Shown here in pieces: positions 37,223-45,989 of a DNA stretch of 64,000 bases. The notes under the pieces were generated by a model, which worked only from the letters and a program-made list of their open reading frames with translations, made no database searches and had not been told where the DNA came from. The DNA comes from Caballeronia sordidicola (GTDB lineage: Bacteria > Pseudomonadota > Gammaproteobacteria > Burkholderiales > Burkholderiaceae), in NCBI RefSeq assembly GCF_002220365.1, contig NZ_MTHB01000165.1:62001-126000 (forward strand), written 5' to 3'. The position numbers were made by a program, and so were the translations under genes. How positions within the stretch are numbered: the stretch's first letter is position 1; each line of letters starts with the position of its first letter.

Positions 37223-38353
37223 ATGAATTCAGCCATCCAACGTTCGGCCATGGCAGCCGCCGCATCGCTCTCTTTGGCTTTGTCAGCCTGCGGGGGCGGA
37301 GGCGGCTCATCACCCTCTGCGGGGGCCGCGGCTCCGGCCTCCGGCGCAAGCGGCGCCTCTCCGGCTTCCGGGGCGAGCGCGACCCCGGCTTCGGGGGCAA
37401 GCTCAACGGCGGCCGCGGCGGCCATCTCGTTGTTCCCGGCGCCGGGCGCCGCTGTCTCCGACTATTTGCCGACCGGCGACATCATCAACGACTCGCTGGG
37501 CTACACGAACGCCAAGCGCGCCCAGCTCGGATTGCCGCAGGTCGCTTTCCAAGCGGCCGTCGCGCAAGCGGCCACGAACCATTCGCTTTACTCCCAAACG
37601 AACAACGCGCCGGGGCACTACGAGACGGCCGGGACGCCCGGCTTCACGGGCGCGACGCCCGCAGATCGCGTGACGGCGCTGTATCCGACCAACTCCGTAG
37701 GCGAAATCGTCGCGGGGCGAACGGGAGCGTTTCCCGCGTCGACGGAGCCCATCGAAGACCTTTTCGACGCTCCGTTTCACCGCGGCATCATGGTTTTCGA
37801 CTTCGTTTTCGCGGGCGTCGGAGTGGCCCAAACCACGGACCCGACGAAATTCTCGGTGCTGACCGTCGACTTCGCCGACTACAAGGCTATTGTCCCTGAC
37901 AACCAACTGATCGCTTATCCCTTTCCCGGCCAAGCGAACGCCAAAGCCGCGTGGCTCGATATCGAATCTCCGGACCCGCTGGCGGCGGCCCCTCAAAGCT
38001 ACACGGGGCAGATGGTCGGCTATCCGATCACGCTCTCGGGGGCCGGAAACGCGTCGTTTTCGAACGTCGTTTTCAAGATCACGGACCCGACCGGCGCCGC
38101 CGTGCCTTGCCAAGAGGTCGACAACTCGAACAATTCCGAGGCGACGCGCCTCGCGCTGTGTGTGCCGTTCAAGCCTTTGCTCGCGTCGACGGCTTACAAC
38201 GTCTCGGTCACGGGCTCGCTCACGAACACCACGATCCCCAGCCCGCAAGCCTTCGCCGTGAGCTGGTCGTTCACCACGCAACCGGCCGCGGCCGCGACGG
38301 CGAAGTCCGCGATCCCGGCCAGCGCCCCCGCGGTCCGCCGCTTCGTGGATTGA
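37223..38353 (+). CDS. CAP/SCP-domain lipoprotein
   Basis: The 376-residue product has a lipoprotein signal ending LALSAC|G (Cys23), an Ala/Gly/Ser/Pro linker with repeated ASGAS units to about residue 68, then a CAP domain (SLGYTNAKRAQLGLPQV, ATNHSLYSQ, GHYETAG, SVGEIVAG) and a C-terminal strand-rich region of about 130 residues. CAP proteins are extracellular or envelope proteins of varied function, including binding of lipids or proteins. AGGAAAC precedes the ATG. It is the first of six same-strand genes, and the XRE gene lies upstream in the other direction. The role is unknown. Confidence 0.8.
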   Translation: MNSAIQRSAMAAAASLSLALSACGGGGGSSPSAGAAAPASGASGASPASGASATPASGASSTAAAAAISLFPAPGAAVSDYLPTGDIINDSLGYTNAKRAQLGLPQVAFQAAVAQAATNHSLYSQTNNAPGHYETAGTPGFTGATPADRVTALYPTNSVGEIVAGRTGAFPASTEPIEDLFDAPFHRGIMVFDFVFAGVGVAQTTDPTKFSVLTVDFADYKAIVPDNQLIAYPFPGQANAKAAWLDIESPDPLAAAPQSYTGQMVGYPITLSGAGNASFSNVVFKITDPTGAAVPCQEVDNSNNSEATRLALCVPFKPLLASTAYNVSVTGSLTNTTIPSPQAFAVSWSFTTQPAAAATAKSAIPASAPAVRRFVD

Positions 38354-38358
38354 CCGCG

Positions 38359-39126
38359 ATGCGCCTGACGCCGACTTCACTCGAAAGCAAACCCTTGATG
38401 CGCTCAGCGCTCCACGGGGCGGCCAACGCTTCGGCTTTCGCTTGGCCCCTCGCCGCGGCGCGCCTCTGCGCCGCGATCGCGGGTGCCGCCCTCTCATACA
38501 ACGCCCACGCCGAGGCCCTCTTGCCCGACCCATCGCCCCAACCGCTCACGCAAGCCCAAGCCCCTGTGTTCGCCGTGGGCGAGCGCTGGGAATTCGCTTA
38601 CGAAAACTTCTTGGAGCCCCGCCTCAACGAGCATTACTCGCAAACCGTCGAGACCGCGGCGCAGGGCTCCGCGACCTTCGTGAACGACCGGGGCGGCCGC
38701 TTCCGTCTCGACTCGGACTCCAATCTCGTCCAGACGCCCGCCACGCGCTATGAGCCCAGCGACGGCCGCTTGAAATTCCCGATGGCGGTCGGCGTCCGGT
38801 GGTCGACGACCTATGTCGTGCGGTCTGGCTCCTGGACGGCCAAATGCGACCGGACAAGTTCAGTTGTCGCGGCGGAGCGCGTCAAGGTTCCGGCGGGCGA
38901 GTTCGACGCCTTCCGGATCGAGCAGAGAGTGGCGTGGTCGGGGATGGGCGCGAGCCAGGGCTCTGGGCTCACGATCGAACACGACTGGTATGCGCCCGCT
39001 GTCGGCCGGATCGTGAAAATCGAATATCAGGACATGCCGCTGAAAGGCCCGGTCACCGCCACGACCCTCCAGCTCATTGGGCACACGCTCGCCGCGGCGG
39101 CCGCGCCGGACGAGGCCTCCCGATGA
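38359..39126 (+). CDS. Secreted hypothetical protein (DUF3108-like pattern)
   Basis: The 255-residue product has a long signal region ending near SYNAHA|EALL and a beta-rich body with VGERWEFAYENF, KVPAGEFDAFRIE and EHDWYAPAVGRIVKIEY. That last pattern is like periplasmic DUF3108-type proteins, but I am not sure of the family. It starts five bases after the CAP gene stop, so it is part of the same operon. It probably works in the periplasm. Confidence 0.65.
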   Translation: MRLTPTSLESKPLMRSALHGAANASAFAWPLAAARLCAAIAGAALSYNAHAEALLPDPSPQPLTQAQAPVFAVGERWEFAYENFLEPRLNEHYSQTVETAAQGSATFVNDRGGRFRLDSDSNLVQTPATRYEPSDGRLKFPMAVGVRWSTTYVVRSGSWTAKCDRTSSVVAAERVKVPAGEFDAFRIEQRVAWSGMGASQGSGLTIEHDWYAPAVGRIVKIEYQDMPLKGPVTATTLQLIGHTLAAAAAPDEASR

Positions 39127-39209
39127 CTTCGCCAAACAACGCGCTTGGCCGCGCCGGCGCCACCAGCGCAAACCGCAAACCGATCGAATCTCGGTCAAAG
39201 GACCCACGC

Positions 39210-39584
39210 ATGAACGCTTCATTTGAAATGCGGCCGGAAGGCGCACGCCTCTGGCCAGCGCCCCGCGCCTTCTTCGTCGCCGCCCTCGCGTCTTTGTCGC
39301 TCGCGGCCTGCGGCGGCTCGCCCAGCGAAAGCGACGTGCGCGCGGCCTTGTCCAAGCAAGTAGACGCTGGCTTGGAGCAGGCCCGGCAAATCGCCGGCAA
39401 AAACGCGTTTTTCGACCGCCAGGCGGCGGAGCGCCACGAAGAGGTCCAAGCGATGAAGCTCATCGGCTGCAAGTCCGACGGGGAAAAGGCCTATCTGTGC
39501 GACGTCGAGGGCAAGGGCGGCGCCGGACAGATTCGAATGCTCAAAGGCTCCGACGGCTGGCTCGCCAGCGATCCGAAAAGCTGA
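39210..39584 (+). CDS. Small lipoprotein
   Basis: The 124-residue product has a lipobox LSLAAC|GG (Cys34), followed by a helical stretch and a C-terminal strand pair around GCKSDGEKAYLCDVEG with two cysteines that could form a disulfide. The start at 39210 follows AAAGGA nine bases upstream; an in-frame ATG at 39123, overlapping the previous stop, is an alternative. It belongs to the XRE-linked operon. I recognise no family beyond a general 'small lipoprotein'. Confidence 0.65.
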   Translation: MNASFEMRPEGARLWPAPRAFFVAALASLSLAACGGSPSESDVRAALSKQVDAGLEQARQIAGKNAFFDRQAAERHEEVQAMKLIGCKSDGEKAYLCDVEGKGGAGQIRMLKGSDGWLASDPKS

Positions 39585-39703
39585 TTCTTTCCGGCGGCGA
39601 TCGGTCGCCGCCGAATGTTTTTCTGCAACGGCCCTTGGGCCAACCACCAGGGCGACGGCCTTCGCCGCGCCTGTCCATTCAACGAGAAGCAGGGAGCTTT
39701 GAA

Positions 39704-40072
39704 ATGAACCAACCCAAACTGAACGTCGCCGCGATGCAATGGAGCGCGCTGGACCACATCGCCGATGTGAAACCCATCGGAGACGCGGACGCGGCCTGCC
39801 TGGAAGAAATTCGCCAAGTGCTGTTGAAGCACGGCCAAACCGCGCGCTTTGGCGTCTCGCTGCTGCACAGTCATTTTGACCTCGCGCCTGAGGAAATGAT
39901 GCTTGAAGAAACGAACGTCGAGACCCGCGAGCAATGGGTCAGGCCCGTTTCTCGGCAGTATTTGACCGACAACGGCATCGTGGCGCAAACGACCGTCGTC
40001 TCGTTCGATGAGCGCGGCATGAACCAACTGTGTGGCTGCAATCCGCGCTCGTCAGGCCATTTTCATCTCTGA
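39704..40072 (+). CDS. Small cytosolic hypothetical protein
   Basis: The 122-residue product has no signal or membrane segment. It contains HGQTARFGVSLLHSHFDLAPEE and ends in a Cys/His-rich LCGCNPRSSGHFHL, which could bind a metal. GGGAG lies nine bases before the ATG. I have seen similar small proteins in proteobacteria but cannot name a function. It is the only soluble protein in the operon otherwise made of envelope proteins. Confidence 0.65.
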   Translation: MNQPKLNVAAMQWSALDHIADVKPIGDADAACLEEIRQVLLKHGQTARFGVSLLHSHFDLAPEEMMLEETNVETREQWVRPVSRQYLTDNGIVAQTTVVSFDERGMNQLCGCNPRSSGHFHL

Positions 40073-40222
40073 GCACCACGATAGCTCTTGCCCCTGCGGC
40101 GAACGCGCTTCGCGCGGCCGCCGCCCCTTCGCCAAACCGCTAAGCCAAGCCGCCCCAAACCGATCGGGGTTGGCGCGGCGCGCGCCGAGGAGCGCGAGCG
40201 AAAACCAAAACCATAAAAGCAC

Positions 40223-41296
40223 ATGAGCCATAAACATCACAAACAGCCCTCGCCCCCGTCGCCGATCGCGGCCCCGAGGAAACACAAGACCCAACCCTGC
40301 GCGCCGCTGATGCAGGCGCTGGCGGCCGCATGCGTGGCCATCGCCGCGCTGGGCGGCTGCGGCAAGAAGGCCGCCGAGACGACCCCAGGCTCATCAGCCG
40401 CGGCCAGTGAGGCGCCAAGCGCCTATCCCCTCCCGCGCGAATGGAACGACGCCGCCGCGAAGGCCGCCCTTGCCCAGGACTCCGGCCCGAAGAGCGCGTA
40501 TGTTTGCCACTTCTCGTTTTCGGACGACCCGCAATTGGGGACCGACGCGCATCCGATCGACCGGCCCCAGATCGGCATGAAAAAGGTGTCGGAGACGCAG
40601 GAATCGGTCGACGCGACGAGCGCGAACAAAGCCCAAGAAATCATGGAAGCCGCGGTCAACAAGTCTCTGCCGATCGGCCCGTGCACGGCCGACTTGTCCG
40701 CCACGGCAGTCGACAAGTCGATCCCGCTCTCCCGATACGCGGATGTGCAAAGCGGCTCGCAAATAGCCGTCCTTTATTACCTTTACGCCAAGGAGCCGTT
40801 GCCCACGGCTGAGCTCGCGCAGGCGTTCGACATGGATTACCGAAACACCAGCGACGCGTTCAAGCGGGAGGATCGGGCGAAAACGCTCGCCCCGAAATAC
40901 GAGGCGCAGCAGAAAGACGAAGCCGCCTTCCCTTATTTCAAAGTCAAGGTGTCCGCCTCGCTCGGCCACTACAACCCGCAAACCAAGTCTTTCCCGCTGT
41001 TCGAGCTGGCGCTCGACGGCAACTCGCGGCTCAGCATGAACGACAGCTCGGACTATGCGATCGTGCCGCGCGGCGACGCCCGATTCGCGTCGATCACGCC
41101 CGCCGGCGAAGACCAAGCCCGCGCGTTGGAGGCCAAGGTCAGCGCGAGCGGGCGAGATCGCATGAGCGTCAATGTAGATTTGTATGTGAAGGCCGCGGAC
41201 GCCGTCAGTTTCGCCACGCGCAAAGACGTGGTCGCCAAAGTCGTCGCGGCGCATATCACGGACGAAGCGGGAGGGACGATCGCCGACCTTCAATGA
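40223..41296 (+). CDS. Lipoprotein of unknown function
   Basis: The 357-residue product has a long, charged N-terminal region and a lipobox-like ALGGC (Cys46), so an outer-membrane or periplasmic lipoprotein is likely. An alternative start at 40310 would give an ordinary 17-residue signal. The body alternates helices and strands with no motif I know. No strong ribosome binding site is visible. It is the fifth gene of the same-strand set after the XRE palindrome. Confidence 0.65.
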   Translation: MSHKHHKQPSPPSPIAAPRKHKTQPCAPLMQALAAACVAIAALGGCGKKAAETTPGSSAAASEAPSAYPLPREWNDAAAKAALAQDSGPKSAYVCHFSFSDDPQLGTDAHPIDRPQIGMKKVSETQESVDATSANKAQEIMEAAVNKSLPIGPCTADLSATAVDKSIPLSRYADVQSGSQIAVLYYLYAKEPLPTAELAQAFDMDYRNTSDAFKREDRAKTLAPKYEAQQKDEAAFPYFKVKVSASLGHYNPQTKSFPLFELALDGNSRLSMNDSSDYAIVPRGDARFASITPAGEDQARALEAKVSASGRDRMSVNVDLYVKAADAVSFATRKDVVAKVVAAHITDEAGGTIADLQ

Positions 41297-41388
41297 CGCC
41301 CTTTCCGCCAACGCGAACGGGGCCGCTCGTAAAGGCCCGCTCACAGCGCCCAACCTTTTATTCACCTATCCACTCACTGGCTCCAATC

Positions 41389-41778
41389 ATGTCCACCCAA
41401 TCGAAAATCGCAAGCAGTGAAACGCAAGAGAAACGCGGCCGCGCCTTCGGCAAAGGCGCGGCCATCTACACATTTTTGGTCCTCACCTCGATCCCAATTT
41501 TGAACATCATTTTCGGGATGCTCCTCGTCTTTTGGTTCGCCCGGCTGATCTTCTCGCGCAGCGGCCAAATGGGGAAAGACTTCGCCTGGCTGTTCGCGGG
41601 CGCCGCGCTTTGCATGTTCGGCTTTGCCCTTCCGGCCATCGCCGAAACTTGGCACATGGGCTTCGGCAAGGGTTGGGTTGTCGAAGTGGTCCTGAACCTA
41701 TTTGTGTGCCTCTTCGTCGTCGGCGGCCGCTTGGGGCATTTGTTCGCTGCTGATCATGCTGCCGCGAAGGCGAACTGA
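41389..41778 (+). CDS. Small integral membrane protein
   Basis: The 129-residue product has a charged 25-residue start and about three membrane segments (YTFLVLTSIPILNIIFGMLL, read in part; FAWLFAGAALCMFGFAL; VEVVLNLFVCLFVVGG). No family is recognised. The ATG at 41389 was chosen because it gives the charged N-terminus and lies 92 bases after the previous gene. It closes the envelope operon. Confidence 0.6.
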   Translation: MSTQSKIASSETQEKRGRAFGKGAAIYTFLVLTSIPILNIIFGMLLVFWFARLIFSRSGQMGKDFAWLFAGAALCMFGFALPAIAETWHMGFGKGWVVEVVLNLFVCLFVVGGRLGHLFAADHAAAKAN

Positions 41779-41859
41779 CCCAGCGCGCTGGCTTTCGGCC
41801 AAATGGCCTTTCGTCGCGGCATGTTTGGCGCGGGCGTCCCCGGAATACTGCGCGGAGCC

Positions 41860-42183
41860 TCATTTGATTCTGTCCATGATCCATCGACGCCATCCGCTTA
41901 GAAATCCCCTCAATCGGCTTGCACTCCACCGACCCGCATCGCTGCTCGCATAGTCCCGCGCCGCCTCATAGCCCTCCTCGCGCCGATCGTCCCAATATCT
42001 TTCCTCGGCGCGATCATCGTCTTCCTTCTCGCTCTGGGTTCGATCGTCAAAGGGAATTTGCCGCGAACGGCCACTAATTCGCAGAGCGCATTGATCGTGC
42101 TCTTCGGGAACGTGGGGCACGTCGCGCGAGGCGCCAGCGGGAGCGGCTATTTCGTTGGTTTCTTCGCGGTCAGGATGGATCAT
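41860..42183 (-). CDS. Small charged hypothetical protein after the coupling protein
   Basis: The 107-residue product is rich in Asp, Glu and Arg, with no membrane segment, and looks partly disordered. It has a good AAGGAG site seven bases before its ATG, so it is likely expressed. It follows the coupling-protein gene on the same strand by 68 bases and may be an accessory mobilization factor. No homologue is recognised. Confidence 0.55.
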   Translation of the reverse strand: MIHPDREETNEIAAPAGASRDVPHVPEEHDQCALRISGRSRQIPFDDRTQSEKEDDDRAEERYWDDRREEGYEAARDYASSDAGRWSASRLRGFLSGWRRWIMDRIK

Positions 42184-42251
42184 GCTGAATCTCCTTGGTT
42201 GTGTGAGTCATTGGCCAATTCAAGAGGGCCTCGCAATCGGATGTTTGGCCC

Positions 42252-44132
42252 TCAACCCCCATCGCCGGCCAATCTCTGCATTTCGTGCACATAGCCGCCC
42301 TCGTCCTCAGAACATGGCGTTCCGGTCGGCGAGTCGGCGATGTCCTTCCCGCTGTTCGCCGCGACCGACGGGTCTTTGATCGCGGCGAACGCGGCGTCAA
42401 AATCCACCGGATGCGCAAGGCCTGATTTGCGAAGGCCAAGCGTCCAAGGCGCAGGGACGTGAGCGGCGCGAACCTTTTCGACGTCAAGGAACGGAAAGAA
42501 AAGCTCATGGGCGTCCCCTCCTGTGAAGACAAGCAGCTTTGCTCCCTTGCCATCCGGGGTTGGTCCGAGACGTGAAACAAGCTCGCTGGGCGAATAGAGC
42601 GGAACGGTTTCTCGCGAAAACGAGATTCCGCTGGATTCGCCGCTCGCCGACATGGAAGACGAGACGTTCATGCGCTCGTGCTCTCGGGAGCCGATCGTTT
42701 TGCAAAGACGATCGGCGGTGTCGCCGGGGGATATTTGGCCAATGACCAAAGTCCCGCACATGGATGCAAGCGCTCGAACCATGGGCTCTCCATGGATTTC
42801 TTCAAGCTGCGCGAAGTCTTGGCAAGCGATCACGCAACGCACCCCGCGCGAGCGGCCCACCGCAAACAATTGGCGGATGGGGACCTTGCCCATTTGCGGC
42901 AATTCGTCCGCGACAATCCAAAGTTTTCGCTTTGTGTCGTCGGTCATCTCAACGCTGTTGACCGTGGCCGAGATCAATCCGACTATTGCCGAAACGTATC
43001 TTTGCGTCAGTTCCTCATAAGCCCCATGTCCTTGCAACACGATCTGGCGCCGGCTCGATTTGCCTTTCGTCCAGCGTCGAAAGCCAATGCGCCTCTCGCG
43101 AGGCGTCTCGCCCCACGCCTCAGCAAGGTCGAGAATGGGCGAGCAAAAAGAGGCGAGATTGATCAAGACGCCCTGCGTCGTGACCGACGCCCGCTCGACG
43201 ACCCGCACGGCTTCTGGATGGTGGTCGCGCATGATCGCAAGAAGCTCCGGCTGGGAGAGCGCGACAAGCGCGGCAAGGTCGCGCCAGCCCCAATCACTCC
43301 CCTTTGTCTGCCGCAGATAGATCAGCAAGCCGCAAAGCAACTGACGCGCCGCGTTGGACCACATTGGATCTGAGCTCTCCGCAACGATGGCCGCCGCGAA
43401 TCCCCGCATATGCTGCGTGTTGGTCAAGTCTGCTGCGATGTCCCAAGCAAGACTGCGCGAATCCCATGGGGCGATGATCGCCGCGCGCCCTAATTCCTCC
43501 GTAAATTCACCCTTCGGGTCAAACACCAAGGCTCTCTCGTTTGCGTTGGCAATCGCGTGAAGCAACGGTTTAATGAAGGTCGTTTTGCCGCCTCCCGTGC
43601 CGCCCAAGACCAACACATGTCGAGTCCACATGTCTCCGGGAAACGGCGCGCTCGGAGCGATGTCATGGTCGGGCCGAAGCCGAGATTGTTTGGCGAACCG
43701 TCGGCGCAGCGCGCGCGTGGCTTCGCGGCCTTCGTGCCTCTGCGGGCCTCGCTCGAAAAACAAGCCGGTTCGCGCCTTCAGCAACGACCGCGCCAAAAAT
43801 GCCGCTGGGGCGACCGCCGCAATACATGCGACGCCCGCGCGCGCGATGAGCGCCGCCTTGTCCTCAAAAGCGAGTTGAGACAAGAAGCTTGCATAGGTCG
43901 CCCAAGCCGACCGGAACAACGACGGCGCGAGCAAGTGGACGGCGCTTTCAGCCAGGAAAACAGCGTGCTCGCTAAGCTCGCCGGGAGGCGCGCCCAGCAA
44001 TGGCAACGGCCTCCACAACGCCGCGAGCGCCCCGATGCCCGTGGCCAATCCAAGCGCCCCGCTTGTTCCGATCCAGCCGCGCCAATCGACGCGTTTGGCT
44101 GAGGGGTTGTTGGCTGAATGTCGTGGGGTCAT
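42252..44132 (-). CDS. traD: VirD4/TraD-type coupling protein
   Basis: This inner-membrane ATPase brings the relaxase-DNA complex to a secretion channel. The 626-residue product has two N-terminal membrane regions, Walker A GGTGGGKTT at about 177-185, the FDPKGEF motif, and Walker B LWIVADELPQ, followed by the arginine-finger region and a TrwB/TraD-like C-terminus. The ATG at 44132 is preferred over a TTG at 44174; GGAG lies ten bases upstream. It lies apart from the relaxase and in the opposite direction. No pilus or channel genes are beside it. Confidence 0.88.
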   Translation of the reverse strand: MTPRHSANNPSAKRVDWRGWIGTSGALGLATGIGALAALWRPLPLLGAPPGELSEHAVFLAESAVHLLAPSLFRSAWATYASFLSQLAFEDKAALIARAGVACIAAVAPAAFLARSLLKARTGLFFERGPQRHEGREATRALRRRFAKQSRLRPDHDIAPSAPFPGDMWTRHVLVLGGTGGGKTTFIKPLLHAIANANERALVFDPKGEFTEELGRAAIIAPWDSRSLAWDIAADLTNTQHMRGFAAAIVAESSDPMWSNAARQLLCGLLIYLRQTKGSDWGWRDLAALVALSQPELLAIMRDHHPEAVRVVERASVTTQGVLINLASFCSPILDLAEAWGETPRERRIGFRRWTKGKSSRRQIVLQGHGAYEELTQRYVSAIVGLISATVNSVEMTDDTKRKLWIVADELPQMGKVPIRQLFAVGRSRGVRCVIACQDFAQLEEIHGEPMVRALASMCGTLVIGQISPGDTADRLCKTIGSREHERMNVSSSMSASGESSGISFSRETVPLYSPSELVSRLGPTPDGKGAKLLVFTGGDAHELFFPFLDVEKVRAAHVPAPWTLGLRKSGLAHPVDFDAAFAAIKDPSVAANSGKDIADSPTGTPCSEDEGGYVHEMQRLAGDGG

Positions 44133-44344
44133 CTCTTGGCGCTCCGGATATGAAGTTGCATCCGATAAGGCCAACCAGTCGCTGTCTTGACCCGCTGACT
44201 CGACGAATGGGCGTTTTGCACGCCGTTTGTCAGCAACCTTTTAATTAGACGTGTCGAGCAATGGTTTCACCGGCATTTGATCTTGACGGACCGTGCAACC
44301 GATGAGGTCTTGGTTCGTTTCCTTTAACAACCGGCAGAGGCGCA

Positions 44345-45046
44345 ATGACGAAACAATCACCCCAGGGCACGCAAAATAAAACGAAAAAGAACGTAAAGGC
44401 GTCACGCATATTTAAGGCCTATGCAAAGCTCAAGCCAAACGAATGGACTGCTTTGAATAAAACTGCGCTGTGGCTTCTTGGAGGCACCGAATTCAGCGAA
44501 CCGCACGACCTTGTCAACGAGGCCGTTTTCAGAATGGCCAACGGGAAAAGGACTTGGCCTGTGGCGGTGCCGTTTGCCGTCGCTCTCGCCATGTGCATGA
44601 AAAGCTTGTCGAGCCACGATCGTCGAGCCGTGGGTATGCGGCGCAAAAAAATTTGCTCTATCGACGACATGACGCAGGAGCTCGTCGAGTCAGGCGAGGT
44701 TTCCCGCTCGGCGGAGGACGCGTTCATGGCCGCAGAAACGTTTCGCGAACATGCTTTGGCGGTCAACAAGGAGCGGGCTGCGATGAGAGACGACCCGATC
44801 GCGAAAATGGTTTTCAACGGGATCATCGACGGGTCCAGCGCGCCGGAAATGCGCCTTCGGCACAAGCTGTCGCACGCGGAGTTCAAAGCAGCTCGGCAGC
44901 GCGCCATGCGCCGCATCGAGCGCGTGTTCGGCCCAGCGCCCGGCTCCCGCCCCGAACCGGCGCGCAGCCGCCCTCATCCGGACCCACGAAGCGATGTTCG
45001 CTCCAATCAGGATTACGGCCACGACGACTGCGACTTCCACGCATAA
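44345..45046 (+). CDS. Sigma-70-like DNA-binding protein
   Basis: The 233-residue product resembles a family of sigma-like proteins on mobile elements: EPHDLVNEAVFRMANGKRTWP near residue 57 and VPFAVALAMCMKSLSSHDRR match a region-2-like block, and a C-terminal LSHAEFKAARQRAMRRIERV looks like a region-4-like helix-turn-helix. I cannot show it binds RNA polymerase. It starts on the other side of a 212-base gap from the coupling-protein gene, so the two promoters face away. AGAGGC precedes the ATG. It ends near a bidirectional terminator. Confidence 0.6.
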   Translation: MTKQSPQGTQNKTKKNVKASRIFKAYAKLKPNEWTALNKTALWLLGGTEFSEPHDLVNEAVFRMANGKRTWPVAVPFAVALAMCMKSLSSHDRRAVGMRRKKICSIDDMTQELVESGEVSRSAEDAFMAAETFREHALAVNKERAAMRDDPIAKMVFNGIIDGSSAPEMRLRHKLSHAEFKAARQRAMRRIERVFGPAPGSRPEPARSRPHPDPRSDVRSNQDYGHDDCDFHA

Positions 45047-45090
45047 GCGGCCACGCGGCGGAGCCCACCGCACCTTCCCGACCACGTCGC

Positions 45091-45123
45091 AAAAACGCCC
45101 GCGCGAACACTGCGGGCGTTTTT
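45091..45123. terminator. Bidirectional rho-independent terminator
   Basis: AAAAACGCCCGC (45091-45102) pairs with GCGGGCGTTTTT (45112-45123) around a nine-base loop. It ends both the sigma-like gene and the HTH gene, which converge here. Confidence 0.9.
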
Positions 45124-45131
45124 GCTTGGCG

Positions 45132-45524
45132 TCAATCTTCGACGCGCATCTCGCGGAGAACGCTCGCGACCAACTTGGCCTTCGCTGCCGCGTCCGCTAT
45201 CCGTGGCTTGACAGCCTCGGTGTTTGGCTTTGGCTTCGCGTTGGCAGTTGGCGCCTCGTTCGCGCAATACCACCTGGCGAGGTCCTCCAACTTGACTAAG
45301 GGCGTCGCGCCAACTTTGCGATGGGGAATGGGAAATCGGCCGGCTTTTATCGCGGCGTAGATGGTCGGCGCGGCGAGCCCAAGAATGCGCGAGAGCGCGC
45401 CGACTTTGACAAAAGCCGAATCGATCTCGAATTTCTTGGCAAGCTCGCGCGCCGCTCTCTCGACGGCGTCATCAGAAGGTCGCAAATCGGAAGCGTCGTG
45501 CGGATGGTTTGATTGTGGCTCCAT
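45132..45524 (-). CDS. AlpA/excisionase-like helix-turn-helix protein
   Basis: The 130-residue product has a winged HTH of the AlpA/PrtN kind (VGALSRILGLAAPTIYAAIK then FPIPHRKVGATPLVKLEDLARWY), with an N-terminal helix and a lysine-rich C-terminal tail. Such proteins act as regulators of integrase genes or as excisionases. The ATG at 45524 follows GGAGACACC, the same site that precedes the second integrase; the frame is open further upstream. It is divergent from that integrase. Confidence 0.78.
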   Translation of the reverse strand: MEPQSNHPHDASDLRPSDDAVERAARELAKKFEIDSAFVKVGALSRILGLAAPTIYAAIKAGRFPIPHRKVGATPLVKLEDLARWYCANEAPTANAKPKPNTEAVKPRIADAAAKAKLVASVLREMRVED

Positions 45525-45677
45525 AGGTGTCTCCATGTGAAGGCGCATCGGCGCGCGCCGTCTTATGAAGGCCCATGAATGGCCATCTAGCCCGCCGAAA
45601 ACGTTCTTTTTTCGTGCCGCTCGTCGGGTAGACGCTAAAAATTGCTGCAAAAAGTTTGTGCAGCGCCAATACGCCGT

Positions 45678-45765
45678 GAGTGGTTTTTTCTCTAAATAGA
45701 GATTTTAAGTTTAATTTCCACTAAAAATCATAAAATTTTTAACAATAAATGCACATTTAATGAAT
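45678..45765. other. AT-rich dyad-bearing stretch before the second integrase
   Basis: This stretch stands out as strongly AT-rich in GC-rich surroundings. It holds a 14-base dyad TCTCTA-AA-TAGAGA (45689-45702) inside a wider AGTGG/CCACT pair (45678-45722). The whole gap 45525-45989 holds no gene; the AT-rich part could be a promoter region, a recombination site or a replication-like origin. Confidence 0.55.
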
Positions 45766-45989
45766 GTGGGTCGCGTTTTGCCGGTTTACGACCCGGTGTA
45801 GTCGGGGGAATTCGCTCGCGGCAGGCCCTTGCGCAGCGAGCCGTTTCGAGAGAGGAAATGGGGGCGGTCGCAGCGCTGCACATTTTGCAAAGCGACCGTC
45901 TTGCAGCATGAAACCAATCGAGCGTGCCTATTGCATAACTCGTGGGTATTTATAGTTGCAGGCCCATTCGCAACCTCAAAGGAGACACC

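Noticed and set aside
37403..38533. Long minus-strand frame inside the CAP lipoprotein region
   Set aside because: It is highly Arg-rich and antisense to two genes with good signal peptides.
42631..42650. Short match to the tRNA acceptor end (GATTCGCC) as a right attachment site
   Set aside because: Only about eight bases match, and it lies inside the coupling-protein gene; chance similarity.
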